Source of the DNA: Streptomyces changanensis
Lineage (GTDB): Bacteria; Actinomycetota; Actinomycetes; Streptomycetales; Streptomycetaceae
Length of the DNA stretch: 64,000 nucleotides
Assembly: GCF_024600715.1 (NCBI RefSeq)
Contig: NZ_CP102332.1
Span: 2,604,001-2,668,000, forward strand
Reading direction: 5' to 3'
Under the pieces are notes generated by a model. It saw nothing but the letters and a program-made list of their open reading frames with translations. It had not been told where the DNA came from and did no database searches. Position 1 is the first letter of the stretch, and the number at the start of each line of letters is the position of its first letter. Positions 51,877 through 60,174 of the stretch are shown here, in pieces. A program made the position numbers and the translations under genes.

Positions 51877-52769
51877 TGGCCGGCGTCGTCTCGCCGATGC
51901 TGCGGCGCCTCGCGGCGGACCGGGCCACGGGCGCCCTGGTGCGCGACCACGGCACGCTCTACCTCCTGGACGGCCAGGTCGTGCACGCCGAGAGCCCCGT
52001 CGCCCCCGGCCTCGACATCCTGCTCGCCGGCGGCAGCGACCGGCGCTCCGCGGGCCCCGCGCACGGCGGGCGGATAGGCGACGGCGAGCGGGAGATATGC
52101 CGGCTGGGCGCCCTCTTCGACGCCGCGTTCTTCGCCCTCGCGCCCGGCCGCGGCCCGGCCCGCTTCCGCTACGGCCACCACCCCCGGTACGCAGGCCCCG
52201 GCCGCCCGGTGCCCGCCGCCGCGATCGAACGCGAGACGCTGCGCCGCCGCGAACTGCTCGACAGCGTCTGGCCGTACCCCGCCCTCGACGCCGCCCCGGT
52301 CGTCCCGCGCCCCGCCGCGCCCGGCCAGACGGTCACCGCCCGCGGCCGCGCGCTCCTCGCCCGCGCGGACGGGGTGCGCACCCCGGCGCAGCTCGCGTGG
52401 GTGCTGGGGCGGCCCGCCTTCCACACGCTGCTGGAGATCCGGCGGCTGGCCGCCGCCGGGCTGGTCGAGACGCCCGACCCCGCGCCGCCCTCCGCACCCG
52501 CCGGCGACCCCACCGCTCCCCAGCCCACCGGATCCCCGGCCCACCGGCCCACCGGCCTCCCCGCCGGACTGCCCGACCTGCCCGCCGGGCCGCCCACCGG
52601 GCTCCCCGCCGGCCTTCCCGGCCGACTGCCGCCCGGCTTCCCGGCCCACCGGCCCGCCGCCCCGCCCGCACCCGAGCACGCGCCGCCGAGCAGCCCCACC
52701 ACCGCGACCGATCCCCCCGACATCGCCCTGCTCCGCCGAGTCCGTGACGCTCTGGAGGCACGCCTGTGA
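51876..52769 (+). CDS. DUF4388 (PATAN)-like protein with C-terminal winged helix
   Basis: The 297-residue protein begins LRRLAADRATGALVRDHGTLYLLDGQVVHAESPVAPGLD-like, the DUF4388/PATAN pattern seen in two-component and gliding-type signalling proteins. A middle helical part (EICRLGALFDAAFFAL) leads to a winged-helix-like end (TARGRALLARADGVRTPAQLAWVLG, TLLEIRRLAAAGLVETP). The last 75 residues are Pro/Gly-rich repeats (GLPAGLP). It is translationally coupled to the first roadblock-like gene. Confidence 0.7.
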   Translation: MAGVVSPMLRRLAADRATGALVRDHGTLYLLDGQVVHAESPVAPGLDILLAGGSDRRSAGPAHGGRIGDGEREICRLGALFDAAFFALAPGRGPARFRYGHHPRYAGPGRPVPAAAIERETLRRRELLDSVWPYPALDAAPVVPRPAAPGQTVTARGRALLARADGVRTPAQLAWVLGRPAFHTLLEIRRLAAAGLVETPDPAPPSAPAGDPTAPQPTGSPAHRPTGLPAGLPDLPAGPPTGLPAGLPGRLPPGFPAHRPAAPPAPEHAPPSSPTTATDPPDIALLRRVRDALEARL

Positions 52770-52850
52770 CCACCCGCTCCACCCCCCTGCCCTCATGAGG
52801 GGGGCGTCATGAGGCGCGCCCTGCGGCAGCGCGCCGAGAGGAGACAACTG

Positions 52851-53246
52851 ATGACGGCCGAACCGTACGTACTCGGCGAGCTGCGCCGGCTGCGCGCCCG
52901 CGTCCCCCAGCTGACGGGGGCGCTCGCCGCCAGCGTCGACGGGCTGGTCCTCGCGCAGGACACCGGCGACGTCGAACCGGAGGGCGTCGCCGCCCTGACG
53001 GCCGCCGCCCTCGGCGTCGCCGTGCGGCTGAGCGACGCCACGGGTCGGGGCGGGTTCCGCGAGCTGCTCGTCCGCGGCGAGCACGGCTACGTGGCGACGT
53101 ACGCGGCGGGCGGCACCGCCGTCCTGACCCTCCTCGCCGAGCCCCGCGTCAACGTCGGCCGGCTCCACCTGGAGGGGCGCCGCTCCGGCGCCCGGATAGC
53201 GGAGCTGGTCGACGGCGCCCTGGAGCGGCCCGAGACCGCCCCCTGA
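52851..53246 (+). CDS. Roadblock/LC7 domain protein
   Basis: The 131-residue protein reads ELRRLRARVPQLTGALAASVDGLVLAQDTGD, then EGVAALTAAALGVAVRLSDAT, FRELLVRGEHGYVATYAAGG and AVLTLLAEPRVNVGRLHLEG. This is the standard roadblock/LC7 layout of actinobacterial MglB/CvnB-type proteins that control small GTPases. No GTPase is encoded nearby. I chose the ATG at 52851 because GAGAGGAGA precedes it; an ATG 14 codons earlier has a poor site. Confidence 0.82.
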   Translation: MTAEPYVLGELRRLRARVPQLTGALAASVDGLVLAQDTGDVEPEGVAALTAAALGVAVRLSDATGRGGFRELLVRGEHGYVATYAAGGTAVLTLLAEPRVNVGRLHLEGRRSGARIAELVDGALERPETAP

Positions 53247-53350
53247 CCGCCCCTGCCCCCTGCCGGCCGAACCCCTGCCCCTGAACCCGCTGAACCCGCC
53301 GACCCGCTGATCCCCTCGATCCATCCCCGTAGGAAAGGAAGTGCGCGTAC

Positions 53351-53722
53351 ATGAACGCGGAGACCGCCCTCAAGGAAGCCACGACCCTCATCGACGGCGC
53401 CATCGGCGCCGCGCTCGTCGACTACACGAGCGGCATGGCCCTCGGCACGGTCGGCGGCGGCAAGGACCTGGACCTGACCGTCGCCGCGGCGGGCAACACC
53501 GACGTGGTCCGCGCCAAGGTGCGCACCATGGAGATGCTCGGCCTCAACGACGAGATCGAGGACATCCTGATCACGCTGGGCACCCAGTACCACCTGATCC
53601 GGCTGCTCAAGGGACGCGGCACCAACGGCCTGTTCCTCTACCTGGCGCTGGACAAGGGCCGCGCGAACCTGGCGATGGCCCGCCTCCAGCTCAAGCGGAT
53701 CGAGAACGAACTGGAGGTCTGA
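53351..53722 (+). CDS. Roadblock/LC7-like protein, paralogue of the first cluster gene
   Basis: The 123-residue protein has ALKEATTLIDGAIGAALVDY, TSGMALGTVGG, a helical middle ending EMLGLNDEIEDILITLGTQY and LFLYLALDKGRANLAMARLQ. It aligns with the 144-residue protein at 51442 over both ends. The start ATG follows GTAGGAAAGGAAG. It ends the four-gene + strand run. The function is unknown; dimer formation with the other roadblock-like proteins is likely from the family. Confidence 0.75.
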   Translation: MNAETALKEATTLIDGAIGAALVDYTSGMALGTVGGGKDLDLTVAAAGNTDVVRAKVRTMEMLGLNDEIEDILITLGTQYHLIRLLKGRGTNGLFLYLALDKGRANLAMARLQLKRIENELEV

Positions 53723-53824
53723 GCCCCGCCCCTCCCTGCCGCGCCCCGCCCCGCCCCGGCGCGCGGTCCCGGCGCGTCGCGGCCCCCGCCAGCGCCCGCC
53801 GCGTCCGCCGCCCGCCCGCCGGGT

Positions 53825-54388
53825 TCAGCGGCGCCGCGCCCCGCCGGGCGCGGCGTCGCCGGCGGCGATTCCCGTCGTCCGGTACGCGGTGACGCGCGGC
53901 CCGGCCGGACCGCCCGCGCCCAGCCGGTCGACCGGCACCCACAGCAGCAGGTCCCCGGCGCCCTCTCGGCGCCCGAGCCACGACGCCTTCAGCCACAACC
54001 CGGCGCCCAGGCCGGCGACCAGCAGTCCGACCGCCCCCGGCACCAGGAACGACGAGCCCACGGCCACCGCGAAGGCCAGCAGCAGCCACCACCGCCGGGC
54101 CCGCCGCCAGACGCGCACGGTCACGGCCCGGTCCTGCAGGACGTCGGCGCGGGCGGCCCGCCCGGCGGCGTCGGCGAGCCGGACGTACCGGCCCCGCCGG
54201 GTGAGGGCGGCCACCGCCGCTGCGACCAGGAACAGCGCGGCCCCGGCCAGCAGGCCGATGCGCCGCCCGGTCAGCCCGGGCACCAGCGCTCCGACGCCGG
54301 CCCCGAGGATCCCCGACCACCACAGGGGCGCCGCCCCGGCCCGTACCGCCACGGCCACCCTCGCCAGCGCCTGTCCTCCGCGCGCCAC
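53825..54388 (-). CDS. Small integral membrane protein of unknown function
   Basis: The 187-residue protein has four hydrophobic helices in two pairs (about 20-38, 43-62, 98-115 and 117-135) separated by a basic cytoplasmic loop (LTRRGRYVRLADAAGRAARA). A C-terminal strand-rich part is present (GDLLLWVPVDRLGAG, RVTAYRTTG). No family is recognised. The GTG is preceded by GGAGGAC. It converges on the roadblock cluster and lies downstream of the rpiR gene on the same strand. Confidence 0.7.
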   Translation of the reverse strand: MARGGQALARVAVAVRAGAAPLWWSGILGAGVGALVPGLTGRRIGLLAGAALFLVAAAVAALTRRGRYVRLADAAGRAARADVLQDRAVTVRVWRRARRWWLLLAFAVAVGSSFLVPGAVGLLVAGLGAGLWLKASWLGRREGAGDLLLWVPVDRLGAGGPAGPRVTAYRTTGIAAGDAAPGGARRR

Positions 54389-54478
54389 GTCCGTCCTCCT
54401 CTGCTCGGCTGCGTTGCGGTGCGCGCGGCAGGGTACAGCCGGTCGGTGAGATTTCCGTGAGAGGCGCCGGACCGGCGC

Positions 54479-55336
54479 CTACTCGACGAACAGGCCCCGC
54501 GCGGCCGCGCCGGCGTCGAACTCCTCCAGGCGGGCCTGGGCGTCGGGCAGGCCGTCGCACATCGCCTCCAGCAGGGCCCGGCCCAGCAGCATCGGCGCGC
54601 ACGCCGTGTCGAAGGCGAGCGCCGTGCCGACGGCGGCCGGCAGCAGGACGTCACTGTGCCCGGCGACCGGCGCGAACGCCGAGTCGGCGACCGTCACCAC
54701 CGCCAGTCCGGCGCCCCGGGCGTACTCCAGCGCCTCGACGACCTCCCGCGGGTGGCGGGGCAGGGCGAAGCAGAGCAGGGCCGTGGCACCGGCGCGCACC
54801 GCGGCGTCGACGCGGTCGGTGAGCATCGAGCCGCCCTCGTCGAGGAGGCGCACGTCGGGGTGGACCTTGGCGGCGAAGTAGGCGAAGCCGCGCGCCTGGG
54901 CGGCGGCGGCGCGCAGGCCCAGCACCGGCAGCGGGCGCGAGGCGGCGAGGAGCGCGCCGGCCCGCTCGACGGGCGCGGGGTCGGCGAGGAGTTCCGCGAG
55001 GTGGCGCAGGTTCTCGATCTCGGCGTGCACGGCCTGCTGGTACTCGTTGGCGGGCGGGCCCTCGGCGGCGCCGTCCCCGGCCGGGCGGCCGGGCTCGGCG
55101 GGCGCGACCTCGCGCAGGTGGCGGCGGAGCGCCGGGTAGCCGTCGAAGCCGAGGGCGACCGCGAAGCGGGTCACCGACGGCTGGCTCACCCCGGCCAGTT
55201 CGGCGAGCTCCACGCTGGACAGGAACGGCACGTCGGCGGCGCGCCGCACCATCCAGTGCGCGATGCGCCGCTGCGTCGGCGTCAGCCGGTGGCCGTCGAA
55301 GAGCGTCTGGAGCCGTGCGCCCGGGGTGTCGCTCAT
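54479..55336 (-). CDS. MurR/RpiR-family transcriptional regulator, candidate hut repressor
   Basis: The 285-residue protein has an N-terminal RpiR helix-turn-helix (LTPTQRRIAHWMVRRA, FLSSVELAELAGVSQPSVTRFAVALGFDGYPALRRHLRE) and a C-terminal SIS domain (PLPVLGLRAAAAQARGFAYFAAKV, ALLCFALPRHPREVVEALEYARGAG). SIS domains sense phospho-sugars, but some RpiR proteins in actinobacteria and others control histidine use. A perfect palindrome in its own promoter shares its right half with the hutU promoter. The ATG at 55336 has GGAGGAGGGGG upstream. Confidence 0.9.
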   Translation of the reverse strand: MSDTPGARLQTLFDGHRLTPTQRRIAHWMVRRAADVPFLSSVELAELAGVSQPSVTRFAVALGFDGYPALRRHLREVAPAEPGRPAGDGAAEGPPANEYQQAVHAEIENLRHLAELLADPAPVERAGALLAASRPLPVLGLRAAAAQARGFAYFAAKVHPDVRLLDEGGSMLTDRVDAAVRAGATALLCFALPRHPREVVEALEYARGAGLAVVTVADSAFAPVAGHSDVLLPAAVGTALAFDTACAPMLLGRALLEAMCDGLPDAQARLEEFDAGAAARGLFVE

Positions 55337-55363
55337 CCGGACCCCCTCCTCCACCTCGAATCC

Positions 55364-55387
55364 ATTCAGTCACCCCTGTGACTGAAT
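55364..55387. promoter_or_regulatory. Perfect palindromic operator upstream of the rpiR-family gene
   Basis: ATTCAGTCAC and GTGACTGAAT form 10-bp perfect arms around CCCT. It lies 27 nt upstream of the regulator start and about 84 nt from the divergent small gene. The motif GACTGAATAG recurs upstream of hutU. Confidence 0.8.
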
Positions 55388-55470
55388 AGACCATATGCAA
55401 GAGGGCGGCCCGTACGAAACCGGGGGCTAACCCCACCGACAGACCGCCCCCGCGGACCTAGCGTGGGGGC

Positions 55471-55872
55471 ATGGACGCCCACGACACGGACCTCAGGCGC
55501 GACCTGGACGCCACCCTGCACGCCCGCCGCGAGCTGGGTGACGCGTACGAGACGGCGCTCGTCGAGTCCTTCCTGGAGAAGGTCGACGAGCGGCTCGACG
55601 CCTCGATCGACCGCCGCGTGCGGCGCCGGCTGGCCGAGCGCCGGTTGGACGCGGCCCGCGACGACCCGGGCGGCCCGCGGGAGGACGGCGGCGGCTACGG
55701 CGAGCGGTTCGGCTTCGCGACGGTCTCCCTCGTCCTCGCCGTACCGCTCTCCGCGATCGGCGCGGCCCACGCGGGCCTCAAGGGGCTGGTGGTCGCCTGG
55801 CTGGGCATCGTCGGCGTGAACGCGCTGCACGCCCTGCGGGACCTGCCCCGGCCGTTCGCCGACCGCGACTAG
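55471..55872 (+). CDS. Small membrane protein of unknown function
   Basis: The 133-residue protein has a charged helical N-terminal half (TDLRRDLDATLHARRELGD, ESFLEKVDERLDASIDRRVR) and two adjacent transmembrane helices at about 82-120 (FGFATVSLVLAVPLSAIG, LKGLVVAWLGIVGVNALHAL). The layout is common in streptomycete small membrane proteins without assigned role. It is divergent from the rpiR-family gene and could share its operator region. Confidence 0.75.
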   Translation: MDAHDTDLRRDLDATLHARRELGDAYETALVESFLEKVDERLDASIDRRVRRRLAERRLDAARDDPGGPREDGGGYGERFGFATVSLVLAVPLSAIGAAHAGLKGLVVAWLGIVGVNALHALRDLPRPFADRD

Positions 55873-56204
55873 CGTGTGCCGGCCGCGGCCGGCGTGTACC
55901 GACCGGCCCGCGTGTACCGACCGGCCCGCGTGTACCGACCGGCCCGCGTGTACCGACCGGCCCGCGTGTACCGACCGGCCCTTTCCGGACACCCCCGGGG
56001 CCCGACCGGCGCGGCCCCACCGACCCCACCAGCCCCTCCACCTTCTCTACCGGATTCTCACAAGTACGCAATTCCCGCAGCACACGGCCGAGTTGATACC
56101 GGGAACCGCAGCCGCTCCCCCTGCGTGATCCTTTCTGGTGCCTTACGGTGCCGGACATAGAATGCGACGCAAAATCGTGATCGAGCATCGGGGGTCGGCG
56201 CACC
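55873..56204. other. Gene-free stretch with tandem repeat and a promoter region
   Basis: It contains the 18-bp tandem repeat at 55893-55980 and a Pro/C-rich spacer. A less GC-rich block follows (CGGATTCTCACAAGTACGCAATTCC and GGACATAGAATGCGACGC), probably the promoter of the type VII secretion-like genes. No gene is seen. Confidence 0.5.
55893..55980. repeat. 18-bp tandem repeat, about five copies
   Basis: The unit CGTGTACCGACCGGCCCG is repeated head-to-tail without spacers from 55893, with four full copies and a fifth of 16 nt. All copies are identical by eye, which suggests recent expansion. The absence of unique spacers excludes a CRISPR array. Confidence 0.95.
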
Positions 56205-56639
56205 ATGGGGTTCGACGAGGAATGGGCCCAGCTGCGGGCCGAGGCGGCGGAGCGGCAGGACACGGCGATGCGGCTGAACCAGCTGCCGGCCGACCAGGGC
56301 GGCTCGGGCGGGACGGGCGGCGGGAAGCTGGTCTCCTCCCCCGCGGAGAAGAAGGCCGCCGCCAACACCATCGAGACGCGTCTCGTCCCGGACACCAAGA
56401 AGGCCACCGACTTCGCCGACGAGGCCACCTCGACGGCCATCGGCAGCCTGAAGGACTGGCAGACCTCGACGGGGCTCAAGACGGTCCAGGAGACCTGGGA
56501 CAAGCAGGTCAAGACGCTCGTCGACCGGCTGAACCGCGAGAAGGGCGCCCTGCGCGCCACCGTCGCCACCCTCGGCGGGGTCGACGTCGAACGCCGCCAG
56601 CGCATCCAGAGCGTGCCGTCGAGCCTCGACGCGTACTGA
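56205..56639 (+). CDS. Small helical protein at the start of a type VII secretion-like island
   Basis: The 144-residue protein is mostly helical with a Gly-rich loop (DQGGSGGTGGGKLV) near residue 30. It has no signal peptide. Its helical part reads KKATDFADEATSTAIGSLKDWQ and ETWDKQVKTLVDRLNREKGALR. Small helical proteins of this kind often precede WXG100 genes in streptomycetes and may be secreted partners. The ATG has GGGGGTCGGC upstream. The next gene starts 101 nt downstream. Confidence 0.65.
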   Translation: MGFDEEWAQLRAEAAERQDTAMRLNQLPADQGGSGGTGGGKLVSSPAEKKAAANTIETRLVPDTKKATDFADEATSTAIGSLKDWQTSTGLKTVQETWDKQVKTLVDRLNREKGALRATVATLGGVDVERRQRIQSVPSSLDAY

Positions 56640-56740
56640 GCCGCGCCCTCCGCGCGTGCCCGGCCCCGGCACGTACCGAGCCGCCGCCGCGCGCCCCGCG
56701 CCCCCACGCCCCGCCGCCCCGCCGCCCGTAGGGAAAGAGA

Positions 56741-58195
56741 ATGCTGACGTACCACGACGTCATGTCCGCCGACTTCGGTCCGCTCAACGCCGCAGCGGAC
56801 AAGTGGCAGAAGATGGCGGACGAGATCCACAAGGTGGAGAACGCCTACCGGGACAGCGTCCAGAAGATAACGATGGGCCAGACCTGGCTCGGTGACAGCG
56901 CGACCGCGGCGCACACGAACTTCGCCGCGACCCGTTACGAGTACCAGGCGGCCCAGACCCAGGCGAAGGCCACCGCCACGCTGCTGCGCAACGCCCACCA
57001 GCAGTTCACCGAGCTGAAGAAGCAGCTGGAGAACGCGCGCGCCGACGCCGTGAAGGCCGGCATGAAGGTGTCGGAGCAGGGCAACGTCGCCTACGACTGG
57101 GACAAGCTCACCCCGGCCGAACGCGAGGCCGCCCGCCACGACCCCGACCACGCCTCGACGGTCCGCGCGAGCGAGCAGTCCTGGCGGGAGTACATCGCGT
57201 CATGCGTGAAGGCGGTCAACGACGCCGACACGGACCTGAAGAAGGACCTGGAGTCCGCCGTCAAGGACGGGTACGGCGCGAAGAACGACGAGACGCTCGG
57301 CACCGGCTTCAACGGCGACGCCGGCAAGGTCGCCGCCGCCGACGACAAGCAGAAGCAAGACCGGATGGAGCTCAACGCCCTCAAGATCCGGGACAACGAG
57401 ACGCTCGAGGACTGGCTGCTGCGACTCCAGCGCGACGGCGTCGAGAAGATCACCGGCAGCAAGCAGCTCGCCGACCTCTTCGCCGCCGTCCAGAAGGGCA
57501 CGATCACCGCTGGTGCCTTCGCGAGGGCCGTCGGCGTGAGCTTCTCCTCCGGCCGGAAGTTGTACAAGTACCTCAAGGCCGACAAGCCGATCACCGCGGC
57601 GGGCACCTTCATCGGCAGCCGGGTCAACATGCGGGTGGCCTCAGCGGCTCCGGGCAGCTTCTGGAGCCGCCTGCCTCCCAACCTGGTGACCGCCCTCACC
57701 GGGTCGGACGAGGCCGCGCGCCTCGGCTCGTACATGAAGAACAACACGCTCGTCGTCCCGACGGCCGCGGAGTCCAACCTGATCCGGGTGGCGCAGAACG
57801 GCGGGCTGGCCAACGCCGCCAAGGCCGCGGGATGGCTCCGCGGCACGACGCTCGTGGGCAACGTCGCGGCGACGGCCTACGGCATAGCCAATCTGACGAC
57901 GTACAACTCCGACATGATCAAGGCCGATCCCGCCAAGTTCGCCACGGACCTCAGCGGCACGGCGTTCAATGCGTCGATGACCGCGCTCACGGTGGCGCCC
58001 AGCCCCGTCACGGTCGGTTTGGCCATCGGCACGGGCGTGGCCTACGCCGGCTGCCTGATCTGGGACAACCACGAGGCGATCGGCAAGGGTTTCGAGAAGG
58101 CGGGGGACTGGGTCGGCGACAAGGCCTCGGACATCGGGGACGGCATCGCCAGCGGCGCCAAGAAACTCGGCAGCGCCCTCAACCCGTTCGACTGA
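56741..58195 (+). CDS. WXG100-domain protein, putative type VII secretion substrate
   Basis: The 484-residue protein starts with a WXG100-like helical hairpin at about residues 5-95 (LNAAADKWQKMADEIHKVEN, TMGQTWLGDSATAAHTNFAA with WLG as the WxG turn, ATLLRNAHQQFTELKKQLEN). A charged middle is followed by hydrophobic Gly/Ala-rich segments near 380-450 and a C-terminal GAKKLGSALNPF tail. It would be exported by an ESX/T7SS machinery encoded elsewhere. A pore-forming or membrane-associated role is possible but not shown. Confidence 0.8.
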   Translation: MLTYHDVMSADFGPLNAAADKWQKMADEIHKVENAYRDSVQKITMGQTWLGDSATAAHTNFAATRYEYQAAQTQAKATATLLRNAHQQFTELKKQLENARADAVKAGMKVSEQGNVAYDWDKLTPAEREAARHDPDHASTVRASEQSWREYIASCVKAVNDADTDLKKDLESAVKDGYGAKNDETLGTGFNGDAGKVAAADDKQKQDRMELNALKIRDNETLEDWLLRLQRDGVEKITGSKQLADLFAAVQKGTITAGAFARAVGVSFSSGRKLYKYLKADKPITAAGTFIGSRVNMRVASAAPGSFWSRLPPNLVTALTGSDEAARLGSYMKNNTLVVPTAAESNLIRVAQNGGLANAAKAAGWLRGTTLVGNVAATAYGIANLTTYNSDMIKADPAKFATDLSGTAFNASMTALTVAPSPVTVGLAIGTGVAYAGCLIWDNHEAIGKGFEKAGDWVGDKASDIGDGIASGAKKLGSALNPFD

Positions 58196-58207
58196 CGACG
58201 AGGAAAC

Positions 58208-58825
58208 ATGCAGACCACCATCACCCCGTTCACCCTCGCGGCGTGGAAGGCTGAGAGGACCCCGGGCGTCAGGCGCCGGCAGTTCGGATGGCTGGGCACG
58301 TCCCCGGACTTCGGCGACATCCGCGTCATCTGGCCGGCGCTCCCGCACATCGACAGCCACATCGCCACGGAAGTCCACGGCGGGAGCATCCCAGCGGCCC
58401 TGTACGAGGTGCGCGGCCTGCACGTGGAGCTCATGGACATGCCGACCTTGAACCGGGCGGAGCTCCGGGTGGGCGACGGCCGTGTGCAGATGAGGCGCAA
58501 CCGGTGGGCCTCGACCCGCCGGGGCCGCTCCCTGCGCATGACCTACCTGGGCGACGGCTACCGCCTGACGGCGATCGACCGCCGGTCCTACACGCTGACC
58601 CGGGAAGCCGGCGCGGAAGATCCCGGCAGCACCATCAAGGTGCGCCAGGCCGGCACCGGGAAGAACAAGAGGATCACCGTGGAGGCGAGCGGTCGCGTAC
58701 TGCCGGCCGACGTCTCGCTCGCGGTCCTCTTCGCCGGGGTCGACCGGGCGGTCCTCACCAAGAGGGGCGCCGTCCGGGCCACCTTCTCCCGGCTGTTCGG
58801 CTTTTGGGCCGAGACCTACTCCTGA
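58208..58825 (+). CDS. Hypothetical strand-rich protein next to the WXG100 gene
   Basis: The 205-residue protein has no signal peptide and no recognised family. Strand-rich blocks such as LYEVRGLHVELMDM, AELRVGDGRVQMRR and LRMTYLGDGYRLTAIDRRSY suggest a beta-barrel. A distant likeness to tubby/LURP-type folds is possible. It starts 12 nt after the WXG100 gene, so it is in the same operon and could be a partner or immunity protein. Confidence 0.7.
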   Translation: MQTTITPFTLAAWKAERTPGVRRRQFGWLGTSPDFGDIRVIWPALPHIDSHIATEVHGGSIPAALYEVRGLHVELMDMPTLNRAELRVGDGRVQMRRNRWASTRRGRSLRMTYLGDGYRLTAIDRRSYTLTREAGAEDPGSTIKVRQAGTGKNKRITVEASGRVLPADVSLAVLFAGVDRAVLTKRGAVRATFSRLFGFWAETYS

Positions 58826-58876
58826 CGTGCCCGGATGCCCGCTCCCACCGCACAGCGGTGGGCGACTGAATGCGAA

Positions 58877-59728
58877 ATGAGCCCTATGCCTTCGTTCGAC
58901 GTTTCCCGGTCCCGCTTCCGGTTGGCCGACGAGCACCTCATCGTCCTCTCGGAACTGGCGGCGGGCAATGCCGTATCCGCTGACCTCATACCCGCGCAGA
59001 AGGAACTCGCGGAGTCCGGTCTGATCAACGATGCAGGTCGCCTGGCCCAACCGCTGCTGCCGCTGCTCGAGACCGTGCTGAACGCGGGAGTGGTCATCAC
59101 CCTGGAGACTGGCAGCCGGCAGGGGCCACTGCAGCACGGCATGCTCATCGGCCAGGAGTACGTGGTCGCCCATGAGGCGTGGCCCGGTGAGACCGAGTCC
59201 GAGTACTCCCTCGTGGAGCCCAAAACGCTGGTCTGGAAGCTGGCCGACATGGTGCACCTCCAGCAGTCCCGGTCCGCGCGGGACACATCCGCCACCGTTC
59301 TCGACACGACGGTGGGCACCGTCGAGGCCGGTCTCGCCGGGCTGGAGGCCGCCGCCCGCGCCACGACGGCCGACGAGGAACGAGAGCTGATCCGCCGTTC
59401 CCTGGCGGCCGGCGGGACGCTGGACGAGCCGTCCCTCCGACTTCTCACCGAGATGATCTCCGAGCTCCGGTCGAGCTGGCGGATGACCGCCGCCTGGCGG
59501 GGCCACCACGACGGGGGTGACGGCGTCGAGGGCCGCGGGTTCGCCGTGTGGGACTGCGGGCCGCTCGGCTACTGGCTGCGCGAGCTGCCCGAGGAGCCGC
59601 TCCCCGCCGACCAGGTCACGCCGGGCAGCCCCTTCCGGCTGGTCCGCACGGACGCCAGGACGGTCTGGAACCGCATCACCGACCTCCTCCCGGACCAGTC
59701 GGAGCTGCGGGCCGCGGCGACCCGCTGA
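58877..59728 (+). CDS. Putative EspG-like or type VII secretion-associated protein
   Basis: The 283-residue protein shows DVSRSRFRLADEHLIVLSEL, a strand-rich centre (VVITLETGSRQGPLQHGMLI, EYVVAHEAWPG, YSLVEPKTLVWKLADMVHLQ) and a helical middle (LEAAARATTADEERELIRRS). This overall order resembles EspG chaperones of ESX systems. The likeness is by eye only. The start is uncertain: ATGs at 58877 and 58886 both lack a clear ribosome site. It is the last gene of the island. Confidence 0.6.
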   Translation: MSPMPSFDVSRSRFRLADEHLIVLSELAAGNAVSADLIPAQKELAESGLINDAGRLAQPLLPLLETVLNAGVVITLETGSRQGPLQHGMLIGQEYVVAHEAWPGETESEYSLVEPKTLVWKLADMVHLQQSRSARDTSATVLDTTVGTVEAGLAGLEAAARATTADEERELIRRSLAAGGTLDEPSLRLLTEMISELRSSWRMTAAWRGHHDGGDGVEGRGFAVWDCGPLGYWLRELPEEPLPADQVTPGSPFRLVRTDARTVWNRITDLLPDQSELRAAATR

Positions 59729-60174
59729 CGGCCCGGCCCGCTGCCGGGTACGGCGGCCGGCGGCCGGCGGGCAGACGCCCGGCCAGGCGGACCGACGGCC
59801 GGGCGGACCGATGCACGGCCCTGCGGACCGCCACCGGTACGGCGGCGAGGACGGCCGGCGCCGGCGAGACGGCGCCGGCCGAAACGGTGCCGGAAACGAC
59901 GGGGAGCCGGTCCCGTGGGACCGGCTCCCCGTCGTTCGTCTGCGCGGGGACCGCCGCACCCCCGTGACAGGGGGGCGGGACGACGGCGGTCCCCGCGGGG
60001 GACACGGGCCCGGGTCAGGGCCGGTCCCCGCGTCCGCGGCGTCCGTGGAGACCCGGGAGCCGCTCCGGGAGTCCGTGACGCCGACACCCCCTACGGTGCC
60101 GTGTGCGTGTTAAGCGGGTGCTGCCGGTATGTGACGTGCTCGTACCGTTCGCGCGAACCCCCCGTGCGCGGGGG
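59729..60174. other. Gene-free stretch with hairpins
   Basis: Repetitive GC-rich spacer with GGCCGGCGCC and GGCGCCGGCC arms at 59852-59880 and the long perfect hairpin at 59896-59935. A second short C-rich part follows up to the cbs stop. No gene is seen. Confidence 0.6.
59896..59935. terminator. Strong terminator between the T7SS-like island and cbs
   Basis: A 19-bp perfect inverted repeat (ACGACGGGGAGCCGGTCCC with its complement) is separated by a 2-nt GT centre. It serves the + strand island and the convergent minus-strand cbs gene. Confidence 0.88.

Noticed and set aside
55893..55980. CRISPR array
   Set aside because: The units are contiguous without spacers and no cas gene is present.
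55366..55992. Minus-strand frame with GRSVHA repeats
   Set aside because: The repeats come from the 18-bp DNA repeat being a multiple of three; the rest is the shadow of the small membrane protein gene.
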